Notes: generated from the sequence alone by a model not told the origin. Numbered from the stretch's first letter, positions 1 through 9,289 are shown. The stretch: 50,671 bases of DNA from Actinomycetota bacterium (GCA_023487035.1 JAMDEN010000027.1:1-50671), one strand, 5' to 3'. A program made the numbers and translations.

Positions 1-885
1 GCCGAAAGAAATGTTGCTTTAGCTTTTGAATCTTATGCACTTTATTACCGAATGAATATTTATGAAAATATTGCTTTCCCGCTTAGGGCTAAAGGCATGA
101 AAAATAAAGATGTAGATAAAAGTGTAAAAGAGATTGCTGAAGCTCTCAATTTAACATCTATTTTAAAAAAGAAACCTGCAGAATTAGCAGGAGGTCATCA
201 GCAAAGAGTTTCTTTAGCAAGAGCACTTGTTAGAAAACCAAACCTAACTCTTCTTGATGAGCCACTCTCTCATATGGATCAGCGTATTAGAGGAGAAATT
301 AGAGCACAAATTCGAAGAATTCATGAGTTATTTGGTAATACTACAATCTATGTTACACATGATCAAGCGGAAGCGATATCTTTATGTGATAGGCTTTTAA
401 TTTTAAATAATGCAGAATTACAACAAATTGGAACAGTTAATGAAATTTATAATAAACCTGAAAATAAATTCGTTGCATATTTTGTTGGTCAACCAGGTAT
501 GAATTTCATTAATGGTAAAATAGAATCGATAGATCATATTTTCTTACAAACTGATGATGGAAAAATTTCTTTTAAATTTAATGGTGAGATAAATCCAAAA
601 TATATTGGTTCTAATATTACAATTGGCATACGACCACAACAAATAAAAACTGCTCAAAGTAAAGAAACTAATTCAATTATTTCTGGAGTAGTAAAAATTG
701 TTGAATTTCAAGGAGATAATGACGTAATTACTTTACAGCTAAATGATATAAATAAGACTCAAATTAAAGTTGTTATTCCTGCAGGAGGATATAGGTATAA
801 ACGTGGCAATATATGCTGGTTAGAATTTGATCCTAATTTTATTCATTTATTTGATGAAGATGAAAAGTCTATAGTAAAAAGATGA
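1..885 (+). CDS. ABC sugar-transporter ATPase (MalK/UgpC type), 5' truncated by window
   Basis: The reading frame is open from base 1, so this is the last 294 residues of a longer protein; the Walker A region lies outside the window. Visible parts in order are the Q-loop region (FESYALYYR), the signature region (LAGGHQQR, about residues 62-69), Walker B (LTLLDEP, ending about residue 88), the switch His (VTHD, about 120) and a C-terminal OB-like regulatory domain from about residue 160. This order is that of MalK/UgpC ATPases, which energise import of oligosaccharides or polyols. Two family positions differ: the Q-loop Gln is Glu, and the usual LSGGQ is LAGGH. No permease follows directly, so the partner permeases must lie upstream. 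The gene starts the plus-strand catabolic cluster seen here. Confidence 0.88.
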   Translation, partial: AERNVALAFESYALYYRMNIYENIAFPLRAKGMKNKDVDKSVKEIAEALNLTSILKKKPAELAGGHQQRVSLARALVRKPNLTLLDEPLSHMDQRIRGEIRAQIRRIHELFGNTTIYVTHDQAEAISLCDRLLILNNAELQQIGTVNEIYNKPENKFVAYFVGQPGMNFINGKIESIDHIFLQTDDGKISFKFNGEINPKYIGSNITIGIRPQQIKTAQSKETNSIISGVVKIVEFQGDNDVITLQLNDINKTQIKVVIPAGGYRYKRGNICWLEFDPNFIHLFDEDEKSIVKR

Positions 886-1021
886 TATCTATTATTTTGT
901 TTTATGAATAATTTTATATAAAAATATATTAAATAATTTATTCTAAAGAATTTTTATATTTATTTTTTATATTTTTTATCAATTTTTATATAAACCTGAT
1001 TAATAATAAATAATTAAAATA

Positions 1022-1807
1022 ATGAAAATGGAAAAAATAAATAATATTTTATCATTATTTAAATTAGATGGTGAGAAAGCAATTGTAACTGGTGGCGGTA
1101 GAGGACTTGGTAGAGCGATTTCAATAGCCCTAGCTGAAGCTGGTGCGGATGTAGCTATAGTGGATAAGCTTACTGAAGAAGTAAAAGAAACTGTGAGTAT
1201 AATTGAAAAGTTTGGCAGAAAGGTTATTGCAATTAAAGCGGATGTATGTAAAGAAGAAGAAGTAAAAAAATCTGTTCAGATAGTAATCAGGGAGTTTGGG
1301 AAAATAGATATTCTTGTTTGTAATGCTGGTATTGTCAGCTGGATTCCTGCAGAAGAAATGACACTTGAAGAATGGCAGAAATTAATGGATGTAAACCTTA
1401 ATGGTGTTTTTTTGTATTGTAAATGGGTAGGGCAGGAAATGATTAAAAAAAAGAAGGGAAGCATTATAAATGTTTCTTCCATGTCAGCTTATATAGTTAA
1501 TGTTCCTCAAAAGCAATGCCATTACAATGCTTCAAAAGCAGCTGTTGTTCAATTGACTAAATCTTTAGCAGTTGAATGGGCTCCTTATAATGTTCGTGTA
1601 AATGTTGTTTGTCCTGGTTATATAATGACCCCACTTTTAAAAGAAGCTGATAATAAACTTTTAGATGAGTGGACTTCTATTTCTCCACAAAAAAGGATAG
1701 CAGATCCCTCTGAACTAAAAGGCATTTTCGTTTTTTTGGCTTCTCAGGCTGCAAGTTATTTTACAGGTAGTGCCATTATTGCAGATGGTGGCTACACACT
1801 TTGGTAA
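1022..1807 (+). CDS. Short-chain dehydrogenase/reductase (sugar or polyol dehydrogenase type)
   Basis: A 261-residue classical SDR that reversibly oxidises a hydroxyl group with NAD(P). The cofactor motif TGGGRGLG lies at residues 23-30, NAG at 101-103, the catalytic Ser near 152-153, and the YxxxK motif at Tyr168/Lys172. Length and motif spacing are those of gluconate 5-dehydrogenase and 2-deoxygluconate dehydrogenase relatives, but the substrate cannot be read from sequence. No strong ribosome-binding site precedes the ATG; a second ATG lies two codons later. The neighbours are sugar isomerase, aldehyde dehydrogenase and aldolase genes, so a role in oxidising a sugar or sugar acid is likely. 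Confidence 0.9.
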   Translation: MKMEKINNILSLFKLDGEKAIVTGGGRGLGRAISIALAEAGADVAIVDKLTEEVKETVSIIEKFGRKVIAIKADVCKEEEVKKSVQIVIREFGKIDILVCNAGIVSWIPAEEMTLEEWQKLMDVNLNGVFLYCKWVGQEMIKKKKGSIINVSSMSAYIVNVPQKQCHYNASKAAVVQLTKSLAVEWAPYNVRVNVVCPGYIMTPLLKEADNKLLDEWTSISPQKRIADPSELKGIFVFLASQAASYFTGSAIIADGGYTLW

Positions 1808-1867
1808 TAAAAAATTAAATTAATATTTTTTTGAATTTAAATTTTAATTTTATATAAGGGGGGAATT

Positions 1868-3211
1868 ATGACAGCAAATTTTAGAAAATTAAAATTTGGT
1901 TTTGTAAATTTAACTTTAGATTTCTTGGAAGAAGATGATCTTAAAACAGCAACAAGATATGCATCTGATGTTAAGAATTATCTTCAAAATGAATTTGATA
2001 TATCAATTGTGGAATCATCACCTTCAATTAATAATAGAGCAATGTCTAATGCTGCATGGAAATTATTTAAATCCGAGAATGTCGATGCAATTATAATTTT
2101 TAATGGCACATTTAGCACAGGAGAAGTCACAACCGAAATAGTAAGAAATATTGAAGTTCCTTATCTTATATGGGGAATTGAAGAATTTGCAATTAATAAA
2201 CATAACTTTACAGGTTCAATGGTAGGTGCTTTACCACAAGGTTCAATATTTAAAAACTTTGAACAGAAATTTAGTTTTGTTTATGGAAATATTTCTAAGC
2301 AATCTGTAAAAGAAAAAGTAAAAATATTTGTTAATGCTGTCAGGGCGATATCTTATCTTAGAGAAGCAACAATAGGAGTTATTGGTATGAGACCCGATGG
2401 TTTTGAAATCTCTGATTTCGATGAACTGACTATTAAGAAAAAATTTGGTACTAGTATTACAAAAGTCTCAATGTATTCATTTGTAAATACTATAAGAAGC
2501 ATAACTGAAAAAGAAATAAATGAAGATATAGTAACCCAGGAAAAAATTTTCGATATTCCAAAAGAGAATCTTTTAGAGTCAAGAGGTCTTTCAAAAATAT
2601 ATCTTGCAGTAAAAAAAGTTGTTAATGAAAGAAAATTACAGTCTTATGCACCTGATTGCTGGCCTGAACTAAGAGACCAGGATAAAACGCCTATATGTCC
2701 TGCAAATGGCAGAATGAATTCTGAGGGAATTATGGCATCTTGTGAATGTGATGTTAATGGTTCTTTGACTTTACTAATGGAATATGCTATTTCTCAATCA
2801 ACTCCATGGCTTGCTGACCTTGTAAATTACATTGAAGAAAAAGATGCAATATTATTTTGGCATTGTGGTAATGGACCATTTAATCTTTCAAAAAATAAAC
2901 CTGAAATTCATAGAATATTTGGAGGACTTGCAGAAATTTCTTTATTTAAAAAAGGAATTGCAACAGTTTGTAGGCTAAATTCAATTAAGGGAAATTACAT
3001 TATTCATGCGGCAGTAGGGGAAGTGATTGATAGTGATTTTTACCTTAAAGGCAGTAATCTTACAATAAAAATGAGAAATGGAAATATGGAATTTATTGAA
3101 TCTCTTATGAATAATGGAATCCCTCATCATAATGGTATAGTATATGGCGACATTCTTGCAGAAGTAAAAGAATTTGGAAAGTTAATGGATATACCTGTAA
3201 TAATTTCTTAA
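1868..3211 (+). CDS. L-fucose/L-arabinose isomerase-fold protein
   Basis: A 447-residue protein resembling the L-fucose isomerase family, which interconverts aldoses and ketoses using a divalent metal. The N-terminal half contains the Rossmann-like segments of this fold (VDAIIIFNGTF near 72-82, ATIGVIGMRPDG near 167-178). The C-terminal half carries Cys/Trp/Pro at 264-266, a C-E-C-D run at 292-295 and WHCGNG near 331-336, which sit where FucI-type enzymes place acidic and His metal ligands. It is shorter than FucI (about 590 residues), as are many uncharacterised family members. GGGGG just before the ATG is a good ribosome-binding site. Substrate is uncertain; L-fucose, D-arabinose and related sugars are possible. 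Confidence 0.75.
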   Translation: MTANFRKLKFGFVNLTLDFLEEDDLKTATRYASDVKNYLQNEFDISIVESSPSINNRAMSNAAWKLFKSENVDAIIIFNGTFSTGEVTTEIVRNIEVPYLIWGIEEFAINKHNFTGSMVGALPQGSIFKNFEQKFSFVYGNISKQSVKEKVKIFVNAVRAISYLREATIGVIGMRPDGFEISDFDELTIKKKFGTSITKVSMYSFVNTIRSITEKEINEDIVTQEKIFDIPKENLLESRGLSKIYLAVKKVVNERKLQSYAPDCWPELRDQDKTPICPANGRMNSEGIMASCECDVNGSLTLLMEYAISQSTPWLADLVNYIEEKDAILFWHCGNGPFNLSKNKPEIHRIFGGLAEISLFKKGIATVCRLNSIKGNYIIHAAVGEVIDSDFYLKGSNLTIKMRNGNMEFIESLMNNGIPHHNGIVYGDILAEVKEFGKLMDIPVIIS

Positions 3212-3303
3212 TAAGAAATAATAATTCATTAACTAATGCATATTAAAACTAAAATAATAAATTTAATTAAATATTATTTAAAAAATAGCAATGTGGAGGA
3301 GCT

Positions 3304-4782
3304 ATGAAAAAATTAAAATTATTTATTGATAATGAATGGGTTGAACCAGAAAATAATGAATACTTTACTTCTTATTGTCCTGCTACTGGAGAGCCTTTGG
3401 CAGAATTAGCGCTTGCTTCAGAGAATGATGTTGATAAAGCTGTTCAAGCAGCAAAAAGAGCCTTTTCTGAATGGTCAAAATTAGATGGTGATGTTAGAGC
3501 AGATTTAATGATGAAAGCACTTGAAATTTTTAAGAAAAGAAAATTAGAGTTTGCAGAATGGGAAGCTAAAGATGTTGGTAAACCTTTAAATGAGGCAATA
3601 AATGTAGATTTACCGTACACATTTCGTGCCATGGAGTATTTTTCAAATTTAGGTAGGCAAATAAGAGGAAATGTTATTCCTTTACCAGGGAGAACTGCTT
3701 TTTGTTATGAAACATATGAACCTTATGGTGTTGTTGGTTCAATAGTGCCTTGGAATTTTCCATTACATATTGCAACAAGAACTATTTGCCCTGCTCTTTC
3801 TGCTGGTAATACGGTTGTTTTAAAAGCTTCTTCTTTAGCTCCAATAACATGTTCAATGATGGCAGAAATATTTTTAGAAGCAGGATATCCTAAAGGTGTA
3901 ATTAATATTGTTTCTGGCTCAGGAAATGTTACTGGTGAAGCTATTTTAAGACACCATGATGTTAGTATGGTATCATTTACGGGATCAACAGCAGTAGGTA
4001 GAAGATGTCTTAAAGCTTCATCTGAAACTAATCTGAAAAAAGTTTTACTTGAACTTGGTGGGAAAGGCCCATTTATAGCTGAAAAAGATTGCCTGGTTGA
4101 TGATGCAGTTAATTCATTAATAATTGGTTTTGCTTTTATGCAAGGCGAAGTTTGTTGCGCATCTACAAGGGCTTATATTCATAAAGATATATATGATGAA
4201 TTTGTTACAAAGCTTGTAAAGAGATGTAACGCCATTAAACTTGGAGATATTATGGATATGTCAACTCAAATGGGTTCTCTTATTGATAAAAATCAGTTTG
4301 AACAAGTGAATGGCTATGTTAAAAGAGCTGTTAAGGATGGAGCGAAACTTCTTTGTGGTGGCTTTAGAGAAATGACCCCACCACTGAATAAAGGTTATTT
4401 TTATAGACCAACTGTTCTTGAGGTTGATAATAATAAATTTGAGTGCGTTCAACAAGAAATTTTTGGCCCAGTAGTTACTGTAAAAAGCTTTGATAATATT
4501 GAAGAAGCAATTGCACTTGCAAATGATTCGGTTTATGGACTTGGAGCTACTATATGGAGTGAAGATTATAGAACATTAATAAAAGGAGCAGAGTCAATAA
4601 ATGCTGGAATTGTTTGGATGAATACAAATGTTATGTCAAAAATTGAAGCCTCATATGGTGGCAATAAAATGAGTGGAATTGGACGAGAAGGTGGAGTAGT
4701 TGGTCTTATGGAATATTTAAAGTGTAAAAATAATGTATTATATATAGGTCCTGAAGATAATTATTATGGGTTTAAAGATTAA
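3304..4782 (+). CDS. NAD(P)-dependent aldehyde dehydrogenase
   Basis: A 492-residue full-length ALDH superfamily member, oxidising an aldehyde to its acid. Motifs in order: PWNFP at 149-153, the cofactor Lys in LKAS (174), FTGS at 225-228, the general base Glu250 in LELGGK, and the nucleophile Cys284 in GEVCCASTR, where the usual GQ is GE. The C-terminal oligomerisation region is complete. GGAGG lies a few bases before the ATG. In this cluster a lactaldehyde, glycolaldehyde or semialdehyde released by one of the two DapA-type aldolases is the most plausible substrate; betaine-aldehyde-type relatives cannot be excluded. Confidence 0.92.
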   Translation: MKKLKLFIDNEWVEPENNEYFTSYCPATGEPLAELALASENDVDKAVQAAKRAFSEWSKLDGDVRADLMMKALEIFKKRKLEFAEWEAKDVGKPLNEAINVDLPYTFRAMEYFSNLGRQIRGNVIPLPGRTAFCYETYEPYGVVGSIVPWNFPLHIATRTICPALSAGNTVVLKASSLAPITCSMMAEIFLEAGYPKGVINIVSGSGNVTGEAILRHHDVSMVSFTGSTAVGRRCLKASSETNLKKVLLELGGKGPFIAEKDCLVDDAVNSLIIGFAFMQGEVCCASTRAYIHKDIYDEFVTKLVKRCNAIKLGDIMDMSTQMGSLIDKNQFEQVNGYVKRAVKDGAKLLCGGFREMTPPLNKGYFYRPTVLEVDNNKFECVQQEIFGPVVTVKSFDNIEEAIALANDSVYGLGATIWSEDYRTLIKGAESINAGIVWMNTNVMSKIEASYGGNKMSGIGREGGVVGLMEYLKCKNNVLYIGPEDNYYGFKD

Positions 4783-4896
4783 AAAATAATAAATAATATT
4801 TATAATTTTTTAATCTTATTAAAGTGAAATTTAAAAATTTAATTAGGAGATAGTAATAGTTAAATTTATTTATTTTTATTAAAATTATGTTTCATG

Positions 4897-4932
4897 TTCT
4901 GGAGGTTATTAATAAAATAGTAGCCTCCGGAA
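4897..4932 (+). terminator. Hairpin between aldehyde dehydrogenase and hydroxyacid dehydrogenase genes
   Basis: A 12-bp stem with two G.T-type mismatches (TTCTGGAGGTTA pairing with TAGCCTCCGGAA) closes a 12-base loop. It is one of the few GC-containing blocks in an otherwise A/T spacer of 196 bases. There is no T-run directly after it, so it may be an RNA processing or attenuation structure rather than a full terminator. Confidence 0.45.
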
Positions 4933-4978
4933 AGTATAAATTAATTAAAATTAAAAAATTTTGTTGAAAGCTTAGATA

Positions 4979-5947
4979 ATGACAGATAAAAAATTCAAAA
5001 TAGTTTTTACTGATTTTGATTTTCCAAGTATAGATATTGAAAAGGATATTTTAAGTGAGATAGAATGCGAATTTGTTACTCCGCAGACAAATAATGAGGA
5101 AAAATTAATAGAAATTTGCAGAGATGCCGATGCATTGTTTGTTCAGTATGCACAAATAACAGAAAGAGTAATAAATAGCATGACAAAATGTAAAGTAATA
5201 TCAAGATTTGGCATCGGTGTAGATTCAATAGACTTAAAAGCTGCAAAAGCAAAAGGTATTTATGTATGTAATGTTCCTGATTATTGTATAAATGAGGTTG
5301 CTGATCATAGCCTTGCTATTATTCTCAGCTTGGGTAGAAAAATTGTCCAATTTTCAAACTCTGTCAGGGAAGGTATATGGGATACACTCAAAGTGGGCAA
5401 ACCAATTTATAATTTACAAAATCAAATTTTAGGATTAATTGGCTTTGGTAAAATTCCTCAAAATCTTTTTAAGAAAGCTTCTAATTTATTTAAAGAAATA
5501 TTAGTATATGATCCTTTTATTTTACAAGAGATAATTAAAAAATTTAATGTTAAAACTGCAACTTTTTATGAAATTTTAAGATATAGTGATTTTATTTCAA
5601 TTCATTGCCCTTTAAATGGAAATACAAGACATATGTTTAGCTTAAGAGAATTTCAAATTATGAAAAAAACAGCTTATATAATAAATACATCAAGAGGAGC
5701 AATAATTAATACTGCCGATCTTTATCAAGCTATAGTTAATGGTCTTATTGCAGGTGCTGGACTTGACGTTCTTGAAGAAGAGCCACCTGGAATAAATTTT
5801 GAACTTGCAAAATTAAATAATGTAATTATTACACCACATGCAGCTTTTTATTCTGAGACTTCTTTAGAAGAATTACATAATAAATGGGCTATAAATGTTT
5901 TAAAGGTTCTTAAAGGAGAAGAACCAGTAAATGTTGTTAATAAATAA
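4979..5947 (+). CDS. D-isomer-specific 2-hydroxyacid dehydrogenase
   Basis: A 322-residue D-2-hydroxyacid dehydrogenase of the phosphoglycerate/glyoxylate reductase family, interconverting a 2-oxoacid and its D-2-hydroxyacid with NAD(P)H. The catalytic triad is visible as Arg239 in NTSRG, Glu266 in DVLEEEPP and His287 in TPHAA. The dinucleotide motif is GFGKIP at 155-160; Pro stands where the third Gly of GxGxxG is usual. A second paralogue lies at 6954-7928 with an intact motif, so the two may differ in cofactor or substrate. The start is the first ATG; no clear ribosome-binding site is seen. Confidence 0.9.
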   Translation: MTDKKFKIVFTDFDFPSIDIEKDILSEIECEFVTPQTNNEEKLIEICRDADALFVQYAQITERVINSMTKCKVISRFGIGVDSIDLKAAKAKGIYVCNVPDYCINEVADHSLAIILSLGRKIVQFSNSVREGIWDTLKVGKPIYNLQNQILGLIGFGKIPQNLFKKASNLFKEILVYDPFILQEIIKKFNVKTATFYEILRYSDFISIHCPLNGNTRHMFSLREFQIMKKTAYIINTSRGAIINTADLYQAIVNGLIAGAGLDVLEEEPPGINFELAKLNNVIITPHAAFYSETSLEELHNKWAINVLKVLKGEEPVNVVNK

Positions 5948-6059
5948 TATATTTATGTATTTAAAGTAAATTTATATTAAATATACGAAAATTTTATTTA
6001 TTATGCACATTATGAAATATTAAATTATTAAAACTTAAATAATTTTTTAAAGGAGTAAT

Positions 6060-6953
6060 ATGACTATAAAAGAGAAATTAAGCGGAGTTTTTGTGCCAGC
6101 AATTACACCTTTTATTAATGATGAAATTCGATATGATAAATTAGAATATAATTTAAAGAAGTTAAATGAAACAGATATTAAGGGTTATTTAGCTTTAGGT
6201 TCAAATGGCGAAAATAAGAGTCTGACATATACAGAAAAATTAAAAGTACTTGAAATATTTATAAAAAATAAGGGAAATAAAATTATCATGGCAGGTACAG
6301 GTTGTGAATCTACTAGAGAAACAATTAGTTTTAGTAAAGAAGCTGCTAAGATCGGTGCTGATTTTGTTAGCGTTTTAACTCCAAGTTATTTTGCTAAACA
6401 AATTAAAGATGAAATACTGATTGATTATTATACTGAAATCGCTGATAACGTAGATATTCCGGTTCTTATTTATAATGCTCCTGGATTTACTGGAGGTGTA
6501 AAAGTGTCACCAAAAGTAATAAGTAAACTTGCCAATCACCCTAATATTGTAGGTATGAAAGATAGTTCAACTGATGGAATCATGAGCTTTTTGAGTGCAT
6601 CTAAGGGCATTGATAATTTTCATGTAATTGCAGGTTCTGCTAATTTTTTCCTTACTGGATTGATTTGTGGTGCAACTGGTGGAATACTTTCGTTAGCAAA
6701 TGCTTTTCCAAATATATGTTGTGAACTTTATAACTTTTTTATTGAAGGTAAGATAAAAGAAGCAACTGATCTTCATTTTAAAATTTTTAAATTGAATTCC
6801 AAAGTTTCTGGAAGTGGTGGGGTAAGTGCTGTTAAAGTTGCAGCAACATTAGCTGGGTTTTTTGGAGGAGAGCCAAGAAGACCTTTAAAGCCATTAAATG
6901 ATGTTCAGATTGGAGAAATGCGAGAATATTTAAAAGGAGAGGGAATAATTTAA
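6060..6953 (+). CDS. DapA/N-acetylneuraminate lyase family aldolase (class I)
   Basis: A 297-residue TIM-barrel aldolase of usual family length. The Schiff-base Lys167 is in GMKDSS and the catalytic Tyr138 in LIYNAPG. The substrate loop reads GSNGENKS (47-54) rather than the GTTGE of true dihydrodipicolinate synthase, which favours a catabolic lyase such as a 2-keto-3-deoxy sugar acid aldolase yielding pyruvate and an aldehyde. AGGAG lies about 5 bases before the ATG. The next gene starts directly at its stop codon, so the two are translationally coupled and probably act in one pathway. Confidence 0.88.
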   Translation: MTIKEKLSGVFVPAITPFINDEIRYDKLEYNLKKLNETDIKGYLALGSNGENKSLTYTEKLKVLEIFIKNKGNKIIMAGTGCESTRETISFSKEAAKIGADFVSVLTPSYFAKQIKDEILIDYYTEIADNVDIPVLIYNAPGFTGGVKVSPKVISKLANHPNIVGMKDSSTDGIMSFLSASKGIDNFHVIAGSANFFLTGLICGATGGILSLANAFPNICCELYNFFIEGKIKEATDLHFKIFKLNSKVSGSGGVSAVKVAATLAGFFGGEPRRPLKPLNDVQIGEMREYLKGEGII

Positions 6954-7928
6954 ATGGTAAAAATTTTATTAAGCCAGGAAATTCATAAGGATGCAATAGA
7001 ATTTATGAAAAGTAGAGATTTTGAAATACAAATATCTCCTAATCCAAAAGATGAAATAGTGAGAAAATATGCAATTGATGCTGATGCTATGATTGTAAGA
7101 ACTGCTACAAAATTAAGTAGAGATACGATTTTTGCAGCTAAAAAATTAAAAATTATAGCAAGAACTGGTGCTGGAGTTGATAATGTGGACGTAAATGCTG
7201 CATCTGAAAGGAATATTCTTGTTTGTAATACGCCAGAGGCTAATATTGATAGTGTTGTGGAACATACTATAGCTTTTATATTTGCCTTGTCTAAATATTT
7301 ATTTAAAATGGATACAGCAGTAAGAGAAAATAATTTTATAATAAGAAACAGTTATCTTCCCATTGATTTGCAAGGTAAAGTCTTAGGAATTATTGGATTT
7401 GGTAAAATTGGTAGAAAGGTAGCTGAAAAATGCTGTAAATGTTTTAACATGAAGATATTTTATTATGATAAATTTTTGCCTGATGATGTTCATGTAGATT
7501 TTCCTTGCAAAAGAATAAAAGATTTTTATGAAATATTTTTAATCTCAGACTTTGTAAGTGTTCATATACCATATACTGAAGAAAATCATAATATAATTAA
7601 TAAAGAAATTTTAAAAAATATGAAAAAAGATGCTTTTATTATAAATACATCAAGAGGCGGCATAATTGATGAAAATGCTCTTGCTGATGTCTTATCTGAA
7701 AATAAAATATCTGGAGCAGCACTCGATGTTTTTGAAAACGAACCACCTAAACCGGATAATCCTATATTAAAATTAAATAATATTATCTTAACACCACATT
7801 CTGCTGCATTAACCATAGAAAGCTCAAGAAGAATGGCAATGCATGCGGCAGAATGTGTAGTCGATGCTTTAGAAGGAAGAAAACCTAAATGGATTTATAA
7901 TAAAGATAAAATTAAATTTATTGTGTAA
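6954..7928 (+). CDS. D-isomer-specific 2-hydroxyacid dehydrogenase (PGDH type)
   Basis: A 324-residue D-2-hydroxyacid dehydrogenase whose ATG abuts the stop of the upstream aldolase. The Rossmann motif IIGFGKIGRK is complete, and the catalytic Arg (INTSRGG), Glu (LDVFENEPP) and His (LTPHSA) are all present. It resembles the catalytic and nucleotide-binding halves of SerA but lacks the C-terminal ACT regulatory domain, so a catabolic 2-hydroxyacid dehydrogenase is more likely than serine biosynthesis. Coupling to a pyruvate-forming aldolase suggests it reduces pyruvate or hydroxypyruvate, or oxidises a sugar-derived hydroxyacid. Confidence 0.9.
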   Translation: MVKILLSQEIHKDAIEFMKSRDFEIQISPNPKDEIVRKYAIDADAMIVRTATKLSRDTIFAAKKLKIIARTGAGVDNVDVNAASERNILVCNTPEANIDSVVEHTIAFIFALSKYLFKMDTAVRENNFIIRNSYLPIDLQGKVLGIIGFGKIGRKVAEKCCKCFNMKIFYYDKFLPDDVHVDFPCKRIKDFYEIFLISDFVSVHIPYTEENHNIINKEILKNMKKDAFIINTSRGGIIDENALADVLSENKISGAALDVFENEPPKPDNPILKLNNIILTPHSAALTIESSRRMAMHAAECVVDALEGRKPKWIYNKDKIKFIV

Positions 7929-7989
7929 GTAATTTTATTAATAAATTATTTTTGATTATTTTAATAATCTTTTAGAATAGGAGAGATTT

Positions 7990-9177
7990 ATGCATATCCC
8001 TAAAGGTACAGTTGTAGCAATGCTAACGCCTTTTGATGGTAGAGGAAAGATAAATGAGGTTGAAGTGAGGAAAATGGTTAATTTTTTCATTGCTAAAGGA
8101 GTAGATGGAATATTCCCAGTAGCTTCATGTGGTGAATATACTCATTTAGATTTAGCAGAGCGAAAATTTTTAATAGATATAGTAGTTGATGAAAATAGAG
8201 AAAGAGTTGACATTATTCCTGGTAGTGGTGCAACTTGTTATCACCAATCTATAGAAATGGCAAATTATGCAAAAGAAAAAGGTTGCTCAGCAGTTGTCTT
8301 ACATGGACCTTATTTTTTCCAAAATACTAAAGAAGTAGTAGAGGGGCATCTTCGAAAAGTAGCAGAATCTGTAGATATCCCAATATTTTTATACAATATT
8401 CCTTTTTTTGCTAATGAAGTTACACCAGCTATGGCAGAAAGATTATGTTCTTTACCAAATGTAGTAGGCATAAAGGAATCTTCAGGGAATATGATAAATG
8501 TTATGAATATATTGGAGATGACTAGAAAAATAAATCCAAATTTTAGAGTAATGTTAGGAGCTGAAGAAATATTTCTACCATCTTTGATGATGGGTGCTCA
8601 GGGATGTATGACTGCAACTACAGGAGTGTTACCAGAATTTATGGTAGGGATTTATAAGGCTTTTTTGGATGGTAATATTAATTTTGCTTATAATCTACAA
8701 ATGGCAATTCTACCAATAATTAGAGAGATGAAAAGTGTAAATTTTCCTCAAGGTTTTAAAGAGGCTCAATCTTTAAGAGGAATAGACATGGGGATTCCAA
8801 AAATGAATTATCCTCCCGCGGCATTAGCAAAGATTGCTGATTTAAAGGAAAGATTAAAGTTAATAATGGGGTCAGTTTTAAAAACATATTTTCCTAATGA
8901 AGAATTAAAATTTAATTTTGATATAAAAACGGCAAAATTTAAATACCCTGTCTCATCTTATAAAACAACAAGCATAAAAAAATATGATGATTGTACTTTA
9001 TGCGGGATGTGTAATGGTGATAATTGCAGAAATGAAAGTCAAGAGGTAGAAAAATCAAAAGAAAAAGGTAATTTTTATAATGATTATCAAAATTTTGATG
9101 GTAATAAGGAAATTCCTAAAGATGAAATAGATAAAATTGTATCTGAAATTGTTAAACAGATAATAAATTACAAATAA
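7990..9177 (+). CDS. DapA-family aldolase with Cys-motif and amphipathic-helix C-terminal tail
   Basis: A 395-residue class I aldolase; the family is usually about 290-310. The barrel has Tyr135 (FLYNIPF) and Schiff-base Lys162 (GIKESSG). From about residue 305 an extension follows: a linker, four Cys at 335, 338, 341 and 346 (C-x2-C-x2-C-x4-C), a polar Asn/Lys/Glu linker, and a last segment (377-395) with hydrophobic residues at i, i+3/4, i+7 spacing (Ile380, Ile383, Val384, Ile387, Val388, Ile391, Ile392). The Cys set could bind an Fe-S cluster or zinc. The terminal helix after a flexible linker resembles the encapsulation peptides that target enzymes to bacterial microcompartments, although no shell gene is in the window. 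AGGAGAG precedes the ATG. Substrate unknown; the barrel fits 2-keto-3-deoxy acid cleavage. Confidence 0.82.
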   Translation: MHIPKGTVVAMLTPFDGRGKINEVEVRKMVNFFIAKGVDGIFPVASCGEYTHLDLAERKFLIDIVVDENRERVDIIPGSGATCYHQSIEMANYAKEKGCSAVVLHGPYFFQNTKEVVEGHLRKVAESVDIPIFLYNIPFFANEVTPAMAERLCSLPNVVGIKESSGNMINVMNILEMTRKINPNFRVMLGAEEIFLPSLMMGAQGCMTATTGVLPEFMVGIYKAFLDGNINFAYNLQMAILPIIREMKSVNFPQGFKEAQSLRGIDMGIPKMNYPPAALAKIADLKERLKLIMGSVLKTYFPNEELKFNFDIKTAKFKYPVSSYKTTSIKKYDDCTLCGMCNGDNCRNESQEVEKSKEKGNFYNDYQNFDGNKEIPKDEIDKIVSEIVKQIINYK

Positions 9178-9246
9178 TTTTTAAAATATTAAAACTTCAA
9201 TTTAAATTATATAAATTCTTAAAAGTTTAAAATAAAAAATTTATTA

Positions 9247-9289
9247 AGTTAAGATATATTAATTATAAAATAATTAATATATCTTAATT
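9247..9289 (+). terminator. Long A/T hairpin terminating the first cluster
   Basis: A 16-bp perfect stem (TAAGATATATTAATTA and its complement, 9250-9265 with 9271-9286) closes a 5-base TAAAA loop and extends by further pairs on each side. It sits 70 bases after the aldolase stop. The stem has little GC, so strength is uncertain, but its length and perfection suggest a real transcription end or a shared bidirectional barrier. Confidence 0.55.

Noticed and set aside
7586-7816. Minus-strand small open frame opposite the hydroxyacid dehydrogenase
   Set aside because: It lies wholly inside a conserved enzyme gene, with no start signal and no recognisable protein feature.
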